Of a stretch of DNA of 64,000 nt, positions 40,687-50,594 are shown one piece after another; the first letter of the stretch is position 1, and each line of letters starts with the position of its first letter. The DNA is from an uncultured Eggerthellaceae bacterium (GTDB taxonomy: Bacteria; Actinomycetota; Coriobacteriia; Coriobacteriales; Eggerthellaceae): assembly GCA_910588205.1 (NCBI GenBank), contig CAJUQK010000001.1, positions 169,851 to 233,850 of the forward strand. The letters run 5' to 3'. The translations under genes were made by a program, and so were the position numbers. The notes under the pieces are model-generated. The model ran no database searches. It saw only the letters and a list, made by a program, of their open reading frames with translations, and was not told where the DNA came from.

Positions 40687-41337
40687 TCAACTCACACAGA
40701 TCTCATCCTTGATGGAAGCCAAGGTCTTCTCCCCTATGCCGCTCACCTGGGTGAGATCTTCTATAGAGGCGAAGCTGCCATGCTCCTTTCGATAGGCAAC
40801 GATCTTGGCAGCCTTGGAAGGACCGATGCCGGGCACCTTCTGCAGTTCCTCCTCATCAGCGGTATTGATGTTCACGAGCCCTGACCCACTGGCAGCAGAT
40901 GCATCCACCTCTCCCGCAGTTGCCGCTGGAGCAGCTTGGGCAGCGCTCGCCACGATCACCTGCTCGCCATCCTGGACGGACCGAGCGAGGTTCACGCTCT
41001 CCGTCTGTGCTTCGGGGGTGAAACCTCCTGCTGCTTGGATAGCCTCTGCCACGCGTGCTCCAGCAGAGAGCTGATACATCCCCGGCGCTTGCACGCATCC
41101 GGCCACGTGAACGTAGATGGGTGCGGGCTCTTCAGCCGCCTCAACGGCTGGAGGAGCTTCCTCCTGCAGTGCGTCGGCCGACTGGATCTCCAGACCCTCT
41201 GAAGAAGCTGTGAGGCTCATCCCCGCCAGGACCAATCCTACGATGACGACGAAGACAGCGCCTAAGATGACCGGTTTGCCCCGCTGACCCAGATGAAGCC
41301 GAGCTGTGAGGCTCTCAGAGTACCCTTGGAATGACAT
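40687..41337 (-). CDS. comEA: ComEA DNA receptor
   Basis: ComEA binds double-stranded DNA outside the membrane and passes it to ComEC. The 216-residue protein has one membrane anchor (about residues 23-43), an acidic/alanine linker, an SLBB domain (VHVAGCVQAPGMYQL), and a C-terminal helix-hairpin-helix pair (VNINTADEEELQKVPGIG and LTQVSGIGEKTLASI). The ATG has GGGGAGG six bases ahead. The 216-base gap upstream contains a hairpin but no gene. Confidence 0.95.
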   Translation of the reverse strand: MSFQGYSESLTARLHLGQRGKPVILGAVFVVIVGLVLAGMSLTASSEGLEIQSADALQEEAPPAVEAAEEPAPIYVHVAGCVQAPGMYQLSAGARVAEAIQAAGGFTPEAQTESVNLARSVQDGEQVIVASAAQAAPAATAGEVDASAASGSGLVNINTADEEELQKVPGIGPSKAAKIVAYRKEHGSFASIEDLTQVSGIGEKTLASIKDEICVS

Positions 41338-41493
41338 GGCTTGCCTCCCCTTCGCGATTCCCTATGATGGAAAGGGTAGCTCGGGGATCTGACAGGGATC
41401 TGCTCTCTGGGCATCAGCCTATGACTATGATCTCATCTTGCAGCTTCAAAGGATCATCACCGGTTCATGAGGAGTCTGCACGAGATGATCACC

Positions 41494-41527
41494 CGATCAG
41501 CATCGTTCCATCAAAGGATGCTGATCG
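41494..41527 (-). terminator. Perfect 11-bp hairpin downstream of thiI
   Basis: CGATCAGCATC (41494-41504) and GATGCTGATCG (41517-41527) pair exactly around a 12-base loop, 26 bases after the thiI stop. No U-run follows. It is the only strong structure between the pyr superoperon and comEA. Confidence 0.45.
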
Positions 41528-41553
41528 GAAAACTCAAAGCGCTCAGAAAGCGG

Positions 41554-42753
41554 TCAGCGTGGACGCCGGTATTCCACACAGCGGGCCGAAGCCGTAAGCT
41601 CTGAGACCCACTGGTTCACGGGCAAGATGCTCTCTGCTTCCTCTACCACGGACAGCTTGCCGTGGGTCTCAGGGGAACGTGGCATGAAAAGAGTGCAACA
41701 ATCCGGAGCGTCTTCGGTGGATATCTCGAAGGTGCCGATGCGCTGAGCGGTAGAGATGATATCTTGCTTGTCTGTGCCGATGAGCGGCCGGAGCACGGGC
41801 ATGGAGACTGCAGCATCGGTGCAGCAGATGTTCTCTAAGGTCTGGGATGCCACCTGCCCCAAGCTCTCACCCGTGATGAGACCCTTCGCTTTGACCTGAT
41901 GAGCCAAAGCCTCCGCCACCTTGAACATGAGCCGCCGATACAGGATGACGCGTAAGGGAGGCGGACATTCCAAGGATATCTGGCGCTGATGACTGCCCAA
42001 GGCCACCGTGAACACCCGATCGATGCAGCCCGTTCGCTCCAGCACATGGGCGATATCATCTACCAGGAACTCCGAAGCATCGCTCGTCTCCGGTGCGCCT
42101 GAGAAGTGCACTGCACAGCAGACCGCCCCCCGCTTCGCCATCTGCCAGAGGGCAACGGGGGAATCTATGCCACTGGAGAGCAGAGCCATGAGCTTGCCTG
42201 AGCTGCCCACAGGAAGCCCCCCTACTCCGGGAATGCTGAAGGCGTAGACAAAAGCGGCGTTCTGCACCACTTCCACATGAACCTCTACGTCCATTCCCTT
42301 CATCTTCACCTGCTTGTCAGGGAAGGCGTCGCAGAGGACAGCCCCCACCTGGCGGTTCATGGTCATGGAATCTATGGGGAAGTCAGTATGGGCGCGGCGC
42401 GCCTGCACCTTAAAGGTTTGGAAGGGCTCAGCCTGGGAGAGCGCCAAGATGGCGGCCTCATTGATGGATTCCAGGGTGCGCGGACACTTGAATCCACAAG
42501 AAGTGCGTGCAACGCCAGGGATGCGCGAAACAAAGGAAGCGCAGCGCTCAGCCTCCTCTGCCAAGCAGCCTTCTTTCAAGAAGATGATGAGCCTTCCGGA
42601 CACCCGGTGGACCGTGACCACCGGAAAACCATCCAGAAGGCCGAGGATGTTCTTGAGCAGCCGGGTCTCGAATTTGGACCGGTTATGCCCCTTCAGGCCA
42701 ATCTCATGGTAGTGGACCAGGATGACCCGCTGGAACAGGGAAGGTTCGGTCAT
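41554..42753 (-). CDS. thiI: tRNA 4-thiouridine synthase ThiI
   Basis: ThiI adenylates U8 of tRNA and transfers sulfur; it can also feed thiazole synthesis. The 399-residue protein has an N-terminal ferredoxin-like and THUMP region (to about 165), then the PP-loop ALLSSGIDSPVALW, and RPLIGTDKQDII. There is no C-terminal rhodanese domain, so sulfur probably comes directly from a cysteine desulfurase such as the one at 31.3-32.5 kb. It overlaps rpoZ by four bases and closes the pyrimidine superoperon. Confidence 0.93.
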   Translation of the reverse strand: MTEPSLFQRVILVHYHEIGLKGHNRSKFETRLLKNILGLLDGFPVVTVHRVSGRLIIFLKEGCLAEEAERCASFVSRIPGVARTSCGFKCPRTLESINEAAILALSQAEPFQTFKVQARRAHTDFPIDSMTMNRQVGAVLCDAFPDKQVKMKGMDVEVHVEVVQNAAFVYAFSIPGVGGLPVGSSGKLMALLSSGIDSPVALWQMAKRGAVCCAVHFSGAPETSDASEFLVDDIAHVLERTGCIDRVFTVALGSHQRQISLECPPPLRVILYRRLMFKVAEALAHQVKAKGLITGESLGQVASQTLENICCTDAAVSMPVLRPLIGTDKQDIISTAQRIGTFEISTEDAPDCCTLFMPRSPETHGKLSVVEEAESILPVNQWVSELTASARCVEYRRPR

Positions 42754-43010
42754 TCGTTCGTCAGGTCGATGGACTCCGGATCGAATGAGACATCACCGCG
42801 AGCGATCTCATTGAAGGCCATGGTGAGCGGCTTGGCATCGGCGGCCCGGGCTATCTCGATGGCAGACTGAAGCTGGATGGCACGGTCACGCTGGCCGCAC
42901 ATCATATCGTTGATGTCATGGGCCCGCTTGGCCGCCATAGTGCAGAGCAAGAAGCGGTCATTCTCTGCGTCGTCCAGCAGCACATCGATATCAGGGCTGA
43001 TGATGCTCAT
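42750..43010 (-). CDS. rpoZ: RNA polymerase omega subunit
   Basis: An 86-residue omega subunit. It keeps the segment DRFLLCTMAAKRAHDIN (the region that clamps beta-prime) and AIEIARAADAKPLTMAFNEIA. The usual pairing with gmk is kept: rpoZ starts 18 bases after the gmk stop and overlaps thiI by four bases. Confidence 0.92.
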   Translation of the reverse strand: MSIISPDIDVLLDDAENDRFLLCTMAAKRAHDINDMMCGQRDRAIQLQSAIEIARAADAKPLTMAFNEIARGDVSFDPESIDLTNE

Positions 43011-43028
43011 AGGTAGGAACCTCTCTCA

Positions 43029-43589
43029 CTATCTTTCGGTCTGGCTGATGTAGGTCTTCAATCCATGGAACGCTTCATCAAGGTCATCGTTCACAAGCTG
43101 GTAATCATACTTCATTTTCTCATCCAACTCCAGCCTTGCCGTTGCCAAACGCCGTTGGATGACCTCCTCAGTCTCAGTACCGCGTCCGCGCAGACGCTCT
43201 TCCAGTACCTCTAAGGACGGAGGCAGCACGAAGACGAGCCGTGCCTCGGGCAGCTGTTCCTTGATCTGGAGCGCTCCCTGGACCTCTATCTCCAAGATGA
43301 CATCCTCTCCTGCCTCCAAGTGCTCTTCAACGGTATCCTTCGGCGTGCCGTAGCAATTTCCGCTGTATTCCGCCCATTCGATGAATCCCTTGGCTGCCGC
43401 CTTGTCCAAGAACGCATCCCGATCCATGAAGAAGTAATCAGAACCATCCACCTCTCCTGGGCGAGGGTCGCGCGTGGTAGCGCTCACGGAGACCCAGATG
43501 CCCGGCTCCTCAGCCAAGCGTGAAACGAGGGTTCCCTTCCCTACTCCCGAGGGACCGGATATGACGAAGAGCCGACCCCGTTCGCTCAT
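43029..43589 (-). CDS. gmk: Guanylate kinase
   Basis: Gmk phosphorylates GMP to GDP. The 186-residue protein starts RLFVISGPSGVGKGTLV (P-loop), then SATTRDPRPGEVDGSDYFF for GMP binding, and EIEVQGALQIKE. It is of normal length and complete. It overlaps pyrF by four bases (ATGA), which places a purine enzyme within the pyrimidine operon. Confidence 0.96.
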   Translation of the reverse strand: MSERGRLFVISGPSGVGKGTLVSRLAEEPGIWVSVSATTRDPRPGEVDGSDYFFMDRDAFLDKAAAKGFIEWAEYSGNCYGTPKDTVEEHLEAGEDVILEIEVQGALQIKEQLPEARLVFVLPPSLEVLEERLRGRGTETEEVIQRRLATARLELDEKMKYDYQLVNDDLDEAFHGLKTYISQTER

Positions 43590-44314
43590 GCCAATTCCTC
43601 AGCTATCTGTTCGAAAGCCTGGATAGGATCGGGGGCATCGGTGATGGGACGACCCACCACGATATGGGATGCACCGTTGTCGAAGGCTTGGGCCGGAGTG
43701 GCGATACGGCTCTGATCCCCTGTCTCCGCCCAGACAGGACGCACGCCGGGGGTGACGATGTAGGCTTCCTGACCAAGAATGGCGCGCAGTTGCGAGGCCT
43801 CTTGAGGTGAAGCCACCACACCGGATATTCCCGCCTCTTGGGTCAGATGCGCCAAGGAGAGCACCTGCTCCTCCATGGGGCGCACCACTCCCGTCTGGGC
43901 CAGGGTGGCTTGATCCATGGAGGTGAGGACGGTGATCCCCAAGGTCACAGGCACATCGCCTCCGATCAGCTGTGCCCCCTCCACGGCCCCTGCTTGGGCT
44001 GCTTCCATCATGGGAACGCCGCCCACCGTCTGCATAGTGAGCATGTCAGCGCCCGTCTCAGCCGCAGAACGGGCCGCTCCCAGCACCTGATGGGGGATAT
44101 CATGGAATTTGAGATCCAAGAAGACGTTGTAACCCCGGGCTTTCAGCATCTTCACCAGATCAGTGCCATAGGCGTAGAAGAGTGTCATACCGATCTTCAC
44201 CCACTTCGCCCGTCCTGCCAGCTGATAGGCGATGGAGATGGCCTTATCGGCTTCGCAGTCAAGGGCGATTATCACTCGGTCTGTTCGTGGTATGGCATCG
44301 AAGGATGTCAGCAC
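43586..44314 (-). CDS. pyrF: Orotidine 5'-phosphate decarboxylase
   Basis: PyrF makes UMP from OMP. The 242-residue barrel has ALDCEADKAIS, the catalytic FLDLKFHDIPHQV (Asp-Lys-x-x-Asp), VTPGVRPVWAE, and HIVVGRPIT. It overlaps pyrD upstream by seven bases and gmk downstream by four. Orotate phosphoribosyltransferase (pyrE), the step before, is missing from the operon and must be elsewhere. Confidence 0.95.
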   Translation of the reverse strand: MLTSFDAIPRTDRVIIALDCEADKAISIAYQLAGRAKWVKIGMTLFYAYGTDLVKMLKARGYNVFLDLKFHDIPHQVLGAARSAAETGADMLTMQTVGGVPMMEAAQAGAVEGAQLIGGDVPVTLGITVLTSMDQATLAQTGVVRPMEEQVLSLAHLTQEAGISGVVASPQEASQLRAILGQEAYIVTPGVRPVWAETGDQSRIATPAQAFDNGASHIVVGRPITDAPDPIQAFEQIAEELA

Positions 44315-45216
44315 TGAAGGCCTCCTATCAACTCGTTGATATCTTCCACACCCTCATCCTCACAGTAGGTTTCCATGCCCTGGAGCACCTTCATGGTGGC
44401 CTGAGGATCCATGAAGTTGGCTGTTCCCACTGCCACAGCCGTGGCCCCAGCCAGCATGAATTCTATGGCATCCTCCCCGCAGGTGATGCCACCCATGCCT
44501 AGAAGCGGGATGCTCACGGCCTGGGAGCATTGCCAGACCATCCTGAGCGCCACCGGTTTCACGGCGGGGCCAGAGAGACCGCCTACCACGCGGGAGAGCA
44601 AGGGACGTCGGCTCTTGGCATCGATAGCCATGCCTAAGAGAGTGTTGATGAGAGAGAGGGCATCCGCCCCGGCTGCTTCAGCAGCTCGGGCTATCTCCGT
44701 CACATCGGTCACGTTGGGAGTGAGCTTGATGATGAGCGGCCGCACTGTGGTCTGGCGGCAGAGGCTCACCACCTGGGTCACCGATCCGCAGTCACAACCC
44801 ATGGTCATCCCCCCGGCATCCACATTGGGACAGGAGATGTTCACCTCATAAGCATCCACGGGCGCATCCTCTAGGGCCTCTATCACGCTCACGTATTCCT
44901 GGAAGCTATGGCCGGAGACATTCACGATGGTGGTGGCCCCTTGACCCGCCAACCAGGGAAGCTCCTGCTCCTTCAGATGAGCCACGCCGGGGTTCTGAAG
45001 ACCGATGGAATTCAACATGCCACTGGGTGTCTCAGCGATGCGCGGGGCATCGTTGCCCGCCCAACCATTGAGCGATACTCCCTTGGTGGCCACCGCTCCT
45101 AGCTTCGCTACGTCTACGAAGTCGGCGTATTCCCGACCAGCGGCGAAGGTGCCCGAAGCCACCGTCACCGGGTTCTTCATGATCAAACCGCCTAGATCCA
45201 CGCTCATGCTCACCAT
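44308..45216 (-). CDS. pyrD: Dihydroorotate dehydrogenase catalytic subunit (class 1B)
   Basis: This 302-residue FMN enzyme oxidises dihydroorotate. Visible are NPVTVASGTF, NSIGLQNPGV, and NISCPNVDAGG with the catalytic cysteine of class 1 enzymes. GGLSGPAVKP and LLGMGGI for FMN phosphate also appear. The adjacent PyrK shows it is the NAD-linked 1B type used by anaerobes. The start is ATG 45216, with GGAGG seven bases ahead, inside the end of pyrK. Confidence 0.95.
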   Translation of the reverse strand: MVSMSVDLGGLIMKNPVTVASGTFAAGREYADFVDVAKLGAVATKGVSLNGWAGNDAPRIAETPSGMLNSIGLQNPGVAHLKEQELPWLAGQGATTIVNVSGHSFQEYVSVIEALEDAPVDAYEVNISCPNVDAGGMTMGCDCGSVTQVVSLCRQTTVRPLIIKLTPNVTDVTEIARAAEAAGADALSLINTLLGMAIDAKSRRPLLSRVVGGLSGPAVKPVALRMVWQCSQAVSIPLLGMGGITCGEDAIEFMLAGATAVAVGTANFMDPQATMKVLQGMETYCEDEGVEDINELIGGLQC

Positions 45217-46004
45217 AGGATGTCCTCCGCATCGAAGATGGGGCCGTCCACGCAAGCACGCTTGCGACCGTCCTTCGTCTCCACCACACAGGACAGGCAC
45301 GCCCCTATTCCGCAAGCCATGCGCCGCTCCATGGACACCTGGGTGCGCACTCCGGCCTTCAGGAGCAACGCACTGGCTGCCCGCATGAGCGGTTCAGGGC
45401 CGCAAACGGCTGCGTAGTCATAGGGCTTCCCCTCCGCTTGAGCCCGTTGGAGCGCCTCTTCCACCAGCAGCGTGGCAAAGCCCTCACGACCGAAGGTCCC
45501 GTCATCGGTGGAGCAGAGAGGGGGTATCCCGCAGGTCTCCTCGTAGCGCTTGCGACAAACGAGCGCCCCTTCAGTGGCCGCTCCCAAGATGACATCCATG
45601 CTGATGCCGTCTTGATCGAGTTGCTGGCAGAGCAGGTACAGAGGAGCTGCCCCCACACCACCGCCCACGAGCAGTGCACGGCTGGTATCGAAGGGCACTT
45701 CCCAGGGCCGACCGATGCATCCGATCATGGAGCAGCTCATGCCCGCAGACCACTGGGCCATGGCCCGGGTGCCCGCACCCAGAACCTGATAGAGGATCTC
45801 AACGCTGCCCGCTTCTTCATCCCTATCGAAGATGGAGAACGGGCGACGGAGGATGTGCGCCTGCTCATCCGGGATGGTCATATGAACGAACTGCCCTGGC
45901 AGCACGTTCGCTGCCACCTCGGGACAGCTCAGCTCCATTAGGTAGAGCTGCCCATAGAGATGTCGGTTGGATGTCACCAACGCAGCGCTATCTTCAAGCC
46001 CCAT
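45210..46004 (-). CDS. pyrK: Dihydroorotate dehydrogenase electron-transfer subunit
   Basis: PyrK carries FAD and a 2Fe-2S cluster and passes electrons from PyrD to NAD. The 264-residue protein has RRPFSIFD (FAD), LLVGGGVGAAPLYLLC (NAD), CGPEPLMRA, and the cluster cysteines in MACGIGACLSCVV and ACVDGP. Length and motif order are normal. GAGAGGAG precedes the ATG 46004. Confidence 0.95.
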   Translation of the reverse strand: MGLEDSAALVTSNRHLYGQLYLMELSCPEVAANVLPGQFVHMTIPDEQAHILRRPFSIFDRDEEAGSVEILYQVLGAGTRAMAQWSAGMSCSMIGCIGRPWEVPFDTSRALLVGGGVGAAPLYLLCQQLDQDGISMDVILGAATEGALVCRKRYEETCGIPPLCSTDDGTFGREGFATLLVEEALQRAQAEGKPYDYAAVCGPEPLMRAASALLLKAGVRTQVSMERRMACGIGACLSCVVETKDGRKRACVDGPIFDAEDILW

Positions 46005-46032
46005 GAGGCTCCTCTCTCTTTGTCAACGTTCC

Positions 46033-49000
46033 TCACATCTGCTCCCACTGAGGCAGGTCTTGGAGTGCGACCACATCCAATCCGCCGCCGCGGGCTGCTT
46101 CCATCCCTGCCGCCATGGCCTGAGCACCGGCCAGATTCGTGATCTGGGTGATGCCGCGACGCACAGCTTCAGTGCGAATCTCATAGCCATCGTCTCGGGT
46201 AGCATTGCCGAAGGGGGTGTTCACCAGGAGGACCACCTCGCCTGAGGTCATGAGATCGCGCACATTGGGCGAGCCTTCATGGATCTTCCGCACCACCTCG
46301 CACTGGATCCCTACGGCCCGTAGTGCAGAGGCCGTTCCTTCCGTGGCTACCAGATCGAACCCTAAGCGCGAGAAATCCCGCGCGATGGAGGTGAACGAGC
46401 GCTTGTCGCGGTCACAGACGCTCACGAAGACCTTGCCCGCCTCGGGAAGCTCATAATCGATGGCGAGCTGGGTCTTGGCGAAGGCGCAGGGGAAGTTCCG
46501 GGCTATGCCCATCACCTCTCCCGTGGATTTCATCTCCGGGCCCAACACCGTATCAGCCCCGGGGAAGCGCCCGAAGGGCATCACGGCCTCCTTCACGCTA
46601 AAGTGATCCAGCCGCCGCTCGTCTGAGGGCAGCTCCATGGCCGCCAGCTTCTCTCCCGCCATCACCCGGGCCGCCACCTTCGCCAAAGGCACCCCTGTGG
46701 CCTTGGAGGCGAAGGGTACCGTACGAGAGGCCCGCGGGTTCGCCTCGATGATGTAGATCATCTGGTCCTTGATGGCGAACTGGATGTTGATGAGCCCCAC
46801 CACGCCCAATCGCAGAGCCAGCTGGCGAGCGATAGAGCGCAGGCTGGACTGCACGGATTCGGACAAGGCGAACGGAGGGGTGCAGCAGGCGGAATCCCCT
46901 GAATGGATGCCTGCCATCTCTATGTGCTCTAGGATAGCACCCACATAGACATCCTCACCATCACAGATGGCATCGAGGTCCACCTCTACCGCCCCCTCTA
47001 AGAAGCGGTCCAGATACACCGGATGATCCGGGGTGATCTTCGCAGCCTCGGTCATGTACTTCTCCAGCTGCGCACCGTCATAGACGATGCCCATGCCACG
47101 CCCCCCTAGCACATAGCTAGGACGGACCAAGAGCGGGAACCCGATGCGGTCCGCTACGATGCAGGCCTCCTCGAACGTAGAGGCCATGCCGCTGGGCGGA
47201 TAGGCTATCCCCAGCTCATCCAAGATGGCAGCGAAGCGATCCCTGTCCTCTGCCAAGTCGATGGCCTCAGGGGAGGTACCCATGATGGGCACGCCTGCGT
47301 CAGCCAGCGGCTTCGCCAGCTTGAGCGGCGTCTGGCCACCTAAGGTGACCACTACCCCATCAGGCTGCTCCGCTTCCACGATATCCATGACATCCTCAAA
47401 GGTGAGCGGTTCGAAATAGAGCTTGTCCGAGGTGTCGTAGTCTGTGGAGACGGTCTCAGGATTGCAGTTCACCATGATGGTCTCGAAACCTGCATCATGC
47501 AGAGCATAGGAGGCGTGGACGCAGCAGTAGTCGAATTCGATCCCCTGGCCGATGCGGTTCGGCCCTGCACCCAAGATCATCACCCGGGGCACCGTTTTGG
47601 GCGTCACCTCGGTTTCAGCGCCGTCATAGGTCTTGTAGTGATATTCAGTGGTGCTGGCGAACTCCGCCGCACAGGTGTCAACGGTCTTCATGACAGGCAG
47701 CACGTGGAGCATCTTGCGGCAGGTGCGCACCGTAGCCTCGTCGGATCCGGTCAGATGGGCTATCTGAGCATCCGAGAGCCCCATCTGCTTGCACAGGGTG
47801 AACGCCTCTGCATCCAGCTCATCCAAGCGCATCTGAGAGAGCGCCTGCTCCACCCCGATGATGTCCTTCATGCGGAAGAGGAAGAACGGATCTATCCCCG
47901 TAGCCTCATGAAGCTCTTCCACCGTCCAACCGCGACGCAGGGCCTCAGCCAGATAATGGATGCGCTCCGGCGTGGGTCGGCTCACGGCATCCCGAAGCTC
48001 CTCTCCATCGGAGCAGGCGGCCTCGCGCAGGGCTTTGGCGCAGCCTCCGAAGCCCACACGCCCATCCTCCATGGATCTGAGCGCCTTGCCCAGGGCCTCT
48101 TCGAAGGTGCGGCCGATGGCCATGACCTCACCTACGGCCTTCATGCGCGTGGAGAGGGTGTCATCGGAGCCCTGGAACTTCTCGAAGGCGAAGCGCGGCA
48201 CCTTGACCACGCAGTAGTCTATGGAGGGCTCGAAGCAAGCCGGAGTGGCTTGGGTGATGTCGTTGTCGATCTCAGGAAGGGTATAGCCGATGGCAAGCTT
48301 CGCTGCAGCTTTGGCTATAGGGAACCCCGTTGCCTTGGAAGCCAAGGCTGAGGACCTCGATACCCGGGGATTCATCTCGATGATGACCATGCGACCATCC
48401 CGAGGGTTCACGGCGAACTGCACGTTGGAGCCGCCGGTCTCCACCCCTATCTTCTCGAGCACCGCCAGTGACGCCGCCCGCATGCGCTGGTATTCCAGAT
48501 CCGTCAGCGTTTGAGCCGGGGCCACGGTGATGGAATCCCCCGTATGCACGCCCATGGGATCTAGGTTCTCGATAGAGCAGACGATGATGCCATTGCCTTC
48601 CCTATCCCGCATGACCTCCATCTCGAACTCTTTCCAACCCTCGATGGATTCCTCCACCAGCACTTCCCCTGCCGGAGAGAGGCTCACCCCCTGGGTCACG
48701 ATGCGACGAAGCTCTTCTTCGCCATGAGCGATGCCGCCTCCCGCACCTCCCAGGGTAAAGGAAGGACGGATGACCACGGGGTAGCCGATGGACTCCACGA
48801 TAGAGAGGGCATCTTCCACAGAGTAGGCATAACCTGCCCGAGAGGTTTCGATGCCGAGCTCTTCCATGCACTCGTTGAAGAGCTTGCGATCCTCCCCTCG
48901 CTCGATGGCAGCCAGATCACAGCCGATCATCTCCACGCCGAATTCGTCCAACACTCCCTGGCGCGCCAGATCGACAGCGCAATTGAGCCCTGTCTGACCG

Positions 49001-49272
49001 CCCAGGGTGGGCAGCAGCGCATCTGGGCGCTCCTGCTCTATCACCTTCGTCACGAACTCAGCGGTCACTGGCTCCACATAGGTACGGTCCGCCAGACCCG
49101 GATCGGTCATGATGGTGGCCGGATTGCTGTTGACCAGAACCACTTCCAGCCCGCATTCCTTGAGCACCTTGCAAGCCTGGGCTCCAGAATAGTCGAACTC
49201 GCAGGCCTGACCGATGACGATGGGGCCCGACCCGATGACCAAGACCTTCTTGATGTCTTCTCTTCTAGGCAA
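46033..49272 (-). CDS. carB: Carbamoyl-phosphate synthase large subunit
   Basis: CarB builds carbamoyl phosphate from bicarbonate, ammonia and two ATP. The protein of about 1079 residues has two ATP-grasp halves: VLVIGSGPIVIGQACEFDYS and VMILGAGPNRIGQGIEFDY open them. The C-terminal allosteric domain contains LLVNTPFG. The start is TTG 49272, with TCGGAGG eight bases ahead; this overlaps carA by eight bases. A GTG three codons upstream is too near the ribosome-binding site. Confidence 0.97.
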   Translation of the reverse strand: MPRREDIKKVLVIGSGPIVIGQACEFDYSGAQACKVLKECGLEVVLVNSNPATIMTDPGLADRTYVEPVTAEFVTKVIEQERPDALLPTLGGQTGLNCAVDLARQGVLDEFGVEMIGCDLAAIERGEDRKLFNECMEELGIETSRAGYAYSVEDALSIVESIGYPVVIRPSFTLGGAGGGIAHGEEELRRIVTQGVSLSPAGEVLVEESIEGWKEFEMEVMRDREGNGIIVCSIENLDPMGVHTGDSITVAPAQTLTDLEYQRMRAASLAVLEKIGVETGGSNVQFAVNPRDGRMVIIEMNPRVSRSSALASKATGFPIAKAAAKLAIGYTLPEIDNDITQATPACFEPSIDYCVVKVPRFAFEKFQGSDDTLSTRMKAVGEVMAIGRTFEEALGKALRSMEDGRVGFGGCAKALREAACSDGEELRDAVSRPTPERIHYLAEALRRGWTVEELHEATGIDPFFLFRMKDIIGVEQALSQMRLDELDAEAFTLCKQMGLSDAQIAHLTGSDEATVRTCRKMLHVLPVMKTVDTCAAEFASTTEYHYKTYDGAETEVTPKTVPRVMILGAGPNRIGQGIEFDYCCVHASYALHDAGFETIMVNCNPETVSTDYDTSDKLYFEPLTFEDVMDIVEAEQPDGVVVTLGGQTPLKLAKPLADAGVPIMGTSPEAIDLAEDRDRFAAILDELGIAYPPSGMASTFEEACIVADRIGFPLLVRPSYVLGGRGMGIVYDGAQLEKYMTEAAKITPDHPVYLDRFLEGAVEVDLDAICDGEDVYVGAILEHIEMAGIHSGDSACCTPPFALSESVQSSLRSIARQLALRLGVVGLINIQFAIKDQMIYIIEANPRASRTVPFASKATGVPLAKVAARVMAGEKLAAMELPSDERRLDHFSVKEAVMPFGRFPGADTVLGPEMKSTGEVMGIARNFPCAFAKTQLAIDYELPEAGKVFVSVCDRDKRSFTSIARDFSRLGFDLVATEGTASALRAVGIQCEVVRKIHEGSPNVRDLMTSGEVVLLVNTPFGNATRDDGYEIRTEAVRRGITQITNLAGAQAMAAGMEAARGGGLDVVALQDLPQWEQM

Positions 49273-50578
49273 CGCGCCCACCTCCGAACTTCCAGCCATG
49301 CAGCCTGTCCCGAGCGATATCGATGTCCAGATAGCCATCTACGCTGCTCATCAGGCGTCCGAAGGCGGTGAACAGATAATGAGAATCCGTAGGACCCGGC
49401 GAAGCCTCTGGGTGATACTGCACGCAGAAGGCCGGGATATCCAAGAACTCCATGCCCTCCAGAGTGCCATCATTGAGGTTCACATGGGTCAGGCGGATGC
49501 GACCGAAGCGATCATTGCACACGACAGGAGCGATACTCGCCTGAGCCCACGCCCGAAGATCCTCTTCATGGGCAGTGCGACCGCCAGAGAGCTCAGGGAT
49601 GATCTCTCCGAGACTGCTGAAGCGGATGCCGAAGCCGTGGTTCTGAGCGGTTATCTCCACCCGCCCCGCGAGCAGGTTCATCACCGGATGATTGCCTCCC
49701 CGATGGCCGAACTTGAGCTTCTCAGCCTCGCCCCCGGCCGCCAAGCCCATCATCTGATGACCCAGGCAGATGCCGAACACAGGGACCGACCCCAAGAGCT
49801 TCTCAGCTTCGCGGAAGGTGGCATCAACGGCCTGCGGATCCCCAGGACCGTTACTCAAGAACACGCCATCAGGATCCAGAGCCAGCACCTCTTCGGCTGG
49901 TGTATCCCAGCCCACGCAGGTGACCTCACAACCGATGCGCGTGAGATTCCGCAAGATGGAATCCTTGACACCGCAGTCATAGGCTACCACCTTCCACTGG
50001 ACGGGGGCAGCATCCGCAGCAGCGAAGGAATGGGATGGGGGCAGAGAATCGAACGTGCGCGTCTCAGGCTCAGACACCTCCGCCACCAAGTTGGCGCCCA
50101 CGAGCCCTTGAGCTGTCCTCACCTTGCGCAGAAGGCTATCCTCATCCAGATCCTGCGTGGAGAGGATACCCATCATGGCTCCCTGATCGCGGATATGGCG
50201 CACGAGAGCCCGAGTATCCACCCCTTCGATGGCTACGACCCCCTCTTCCTTGAGGAGATCTGGCAGGCTCACATCAGAGCGCCAGCTTGAGGGGGTAGCG
50301 CACATATCCCGCACCACAACCCCTCGGGCGAAGATCCGATCGCGCTGGATGTCCTCACGGTTAACGCCATAGTTGCCTATCTGAGGATAGGTCATAGTGA
50401 TGATCTGGCCAGCGTAGGAAGGGTCGGTCATGACCTCCAGATAGCCCTCCAAAGAGGTATTGAAGCAGACCTCCCCTGTCACTTCCCCTGATGCTCCGCA
50501 GGAGCGCCCCCGAAAGGCCGTGCCATCCTCCAAGACCAGCAGGGCGGGCTCTCCGACCCCTTTGGAAGTGGCGCTCAT
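49265..50578 (-). CDS. carA: Carbamoyl-phosphate synthase small subunit
   Basis: CarA is the glutaminase that supplies ammonia to CarB. The 437-residue protein is a little longer than usual (about 380). It has LEDGTAFRGRSCG and GEVCFNTSLEGYLE in the N-terminal domain, then the class I amidotransferase triad in VFGICLGHQMMGL (Cys) and VQYHPEASPGP (His, Glu). It starts at ATG 50578 with AGAGAGG, 16 bases after pyrC. Confidence 0.96.
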   Translation of the reverse strand: MSATSKGVGEPALLVLEDGTAFRGRSCGASGEVTGEVCFNTSLEGYLEVMTDPSYAGQIITMTYPQIGNYGVNREDIQRDRIFARGVVVRDMCATPSSWRSDVSLPDLLKEEGVVAIEGVDTRALVRHIRDQGAMMGILSTQDLDEDSLLRKVRTAQGLVGANLVAEVSEPETRTFDSLPPSHSFAAADAAPVQWKVVAYDCGVKDSILRNLTRIGCEVTCVGWDTPAEEVLALDPDGVFLSNGPGDPQAVDATFREAEKLLGSVPVFGICLGHQMMGLAAGGEAEKLKFGHRGGNHPVMNLLAGRVEITAQNHGFGIRFSSLGEIIPELSGGRTAHEEDLRAWAQASIAPVVCNDRFGRIRLTHVNLNDGTLEGMEFLDIPAFCVQYHPEASPGPTDSHYLFTAFGRLMSSVDGYLDIDIARDRLHGWKFGGGRVA

Positions 50579-50594
50579 GAGCCTCTCTTTTGGG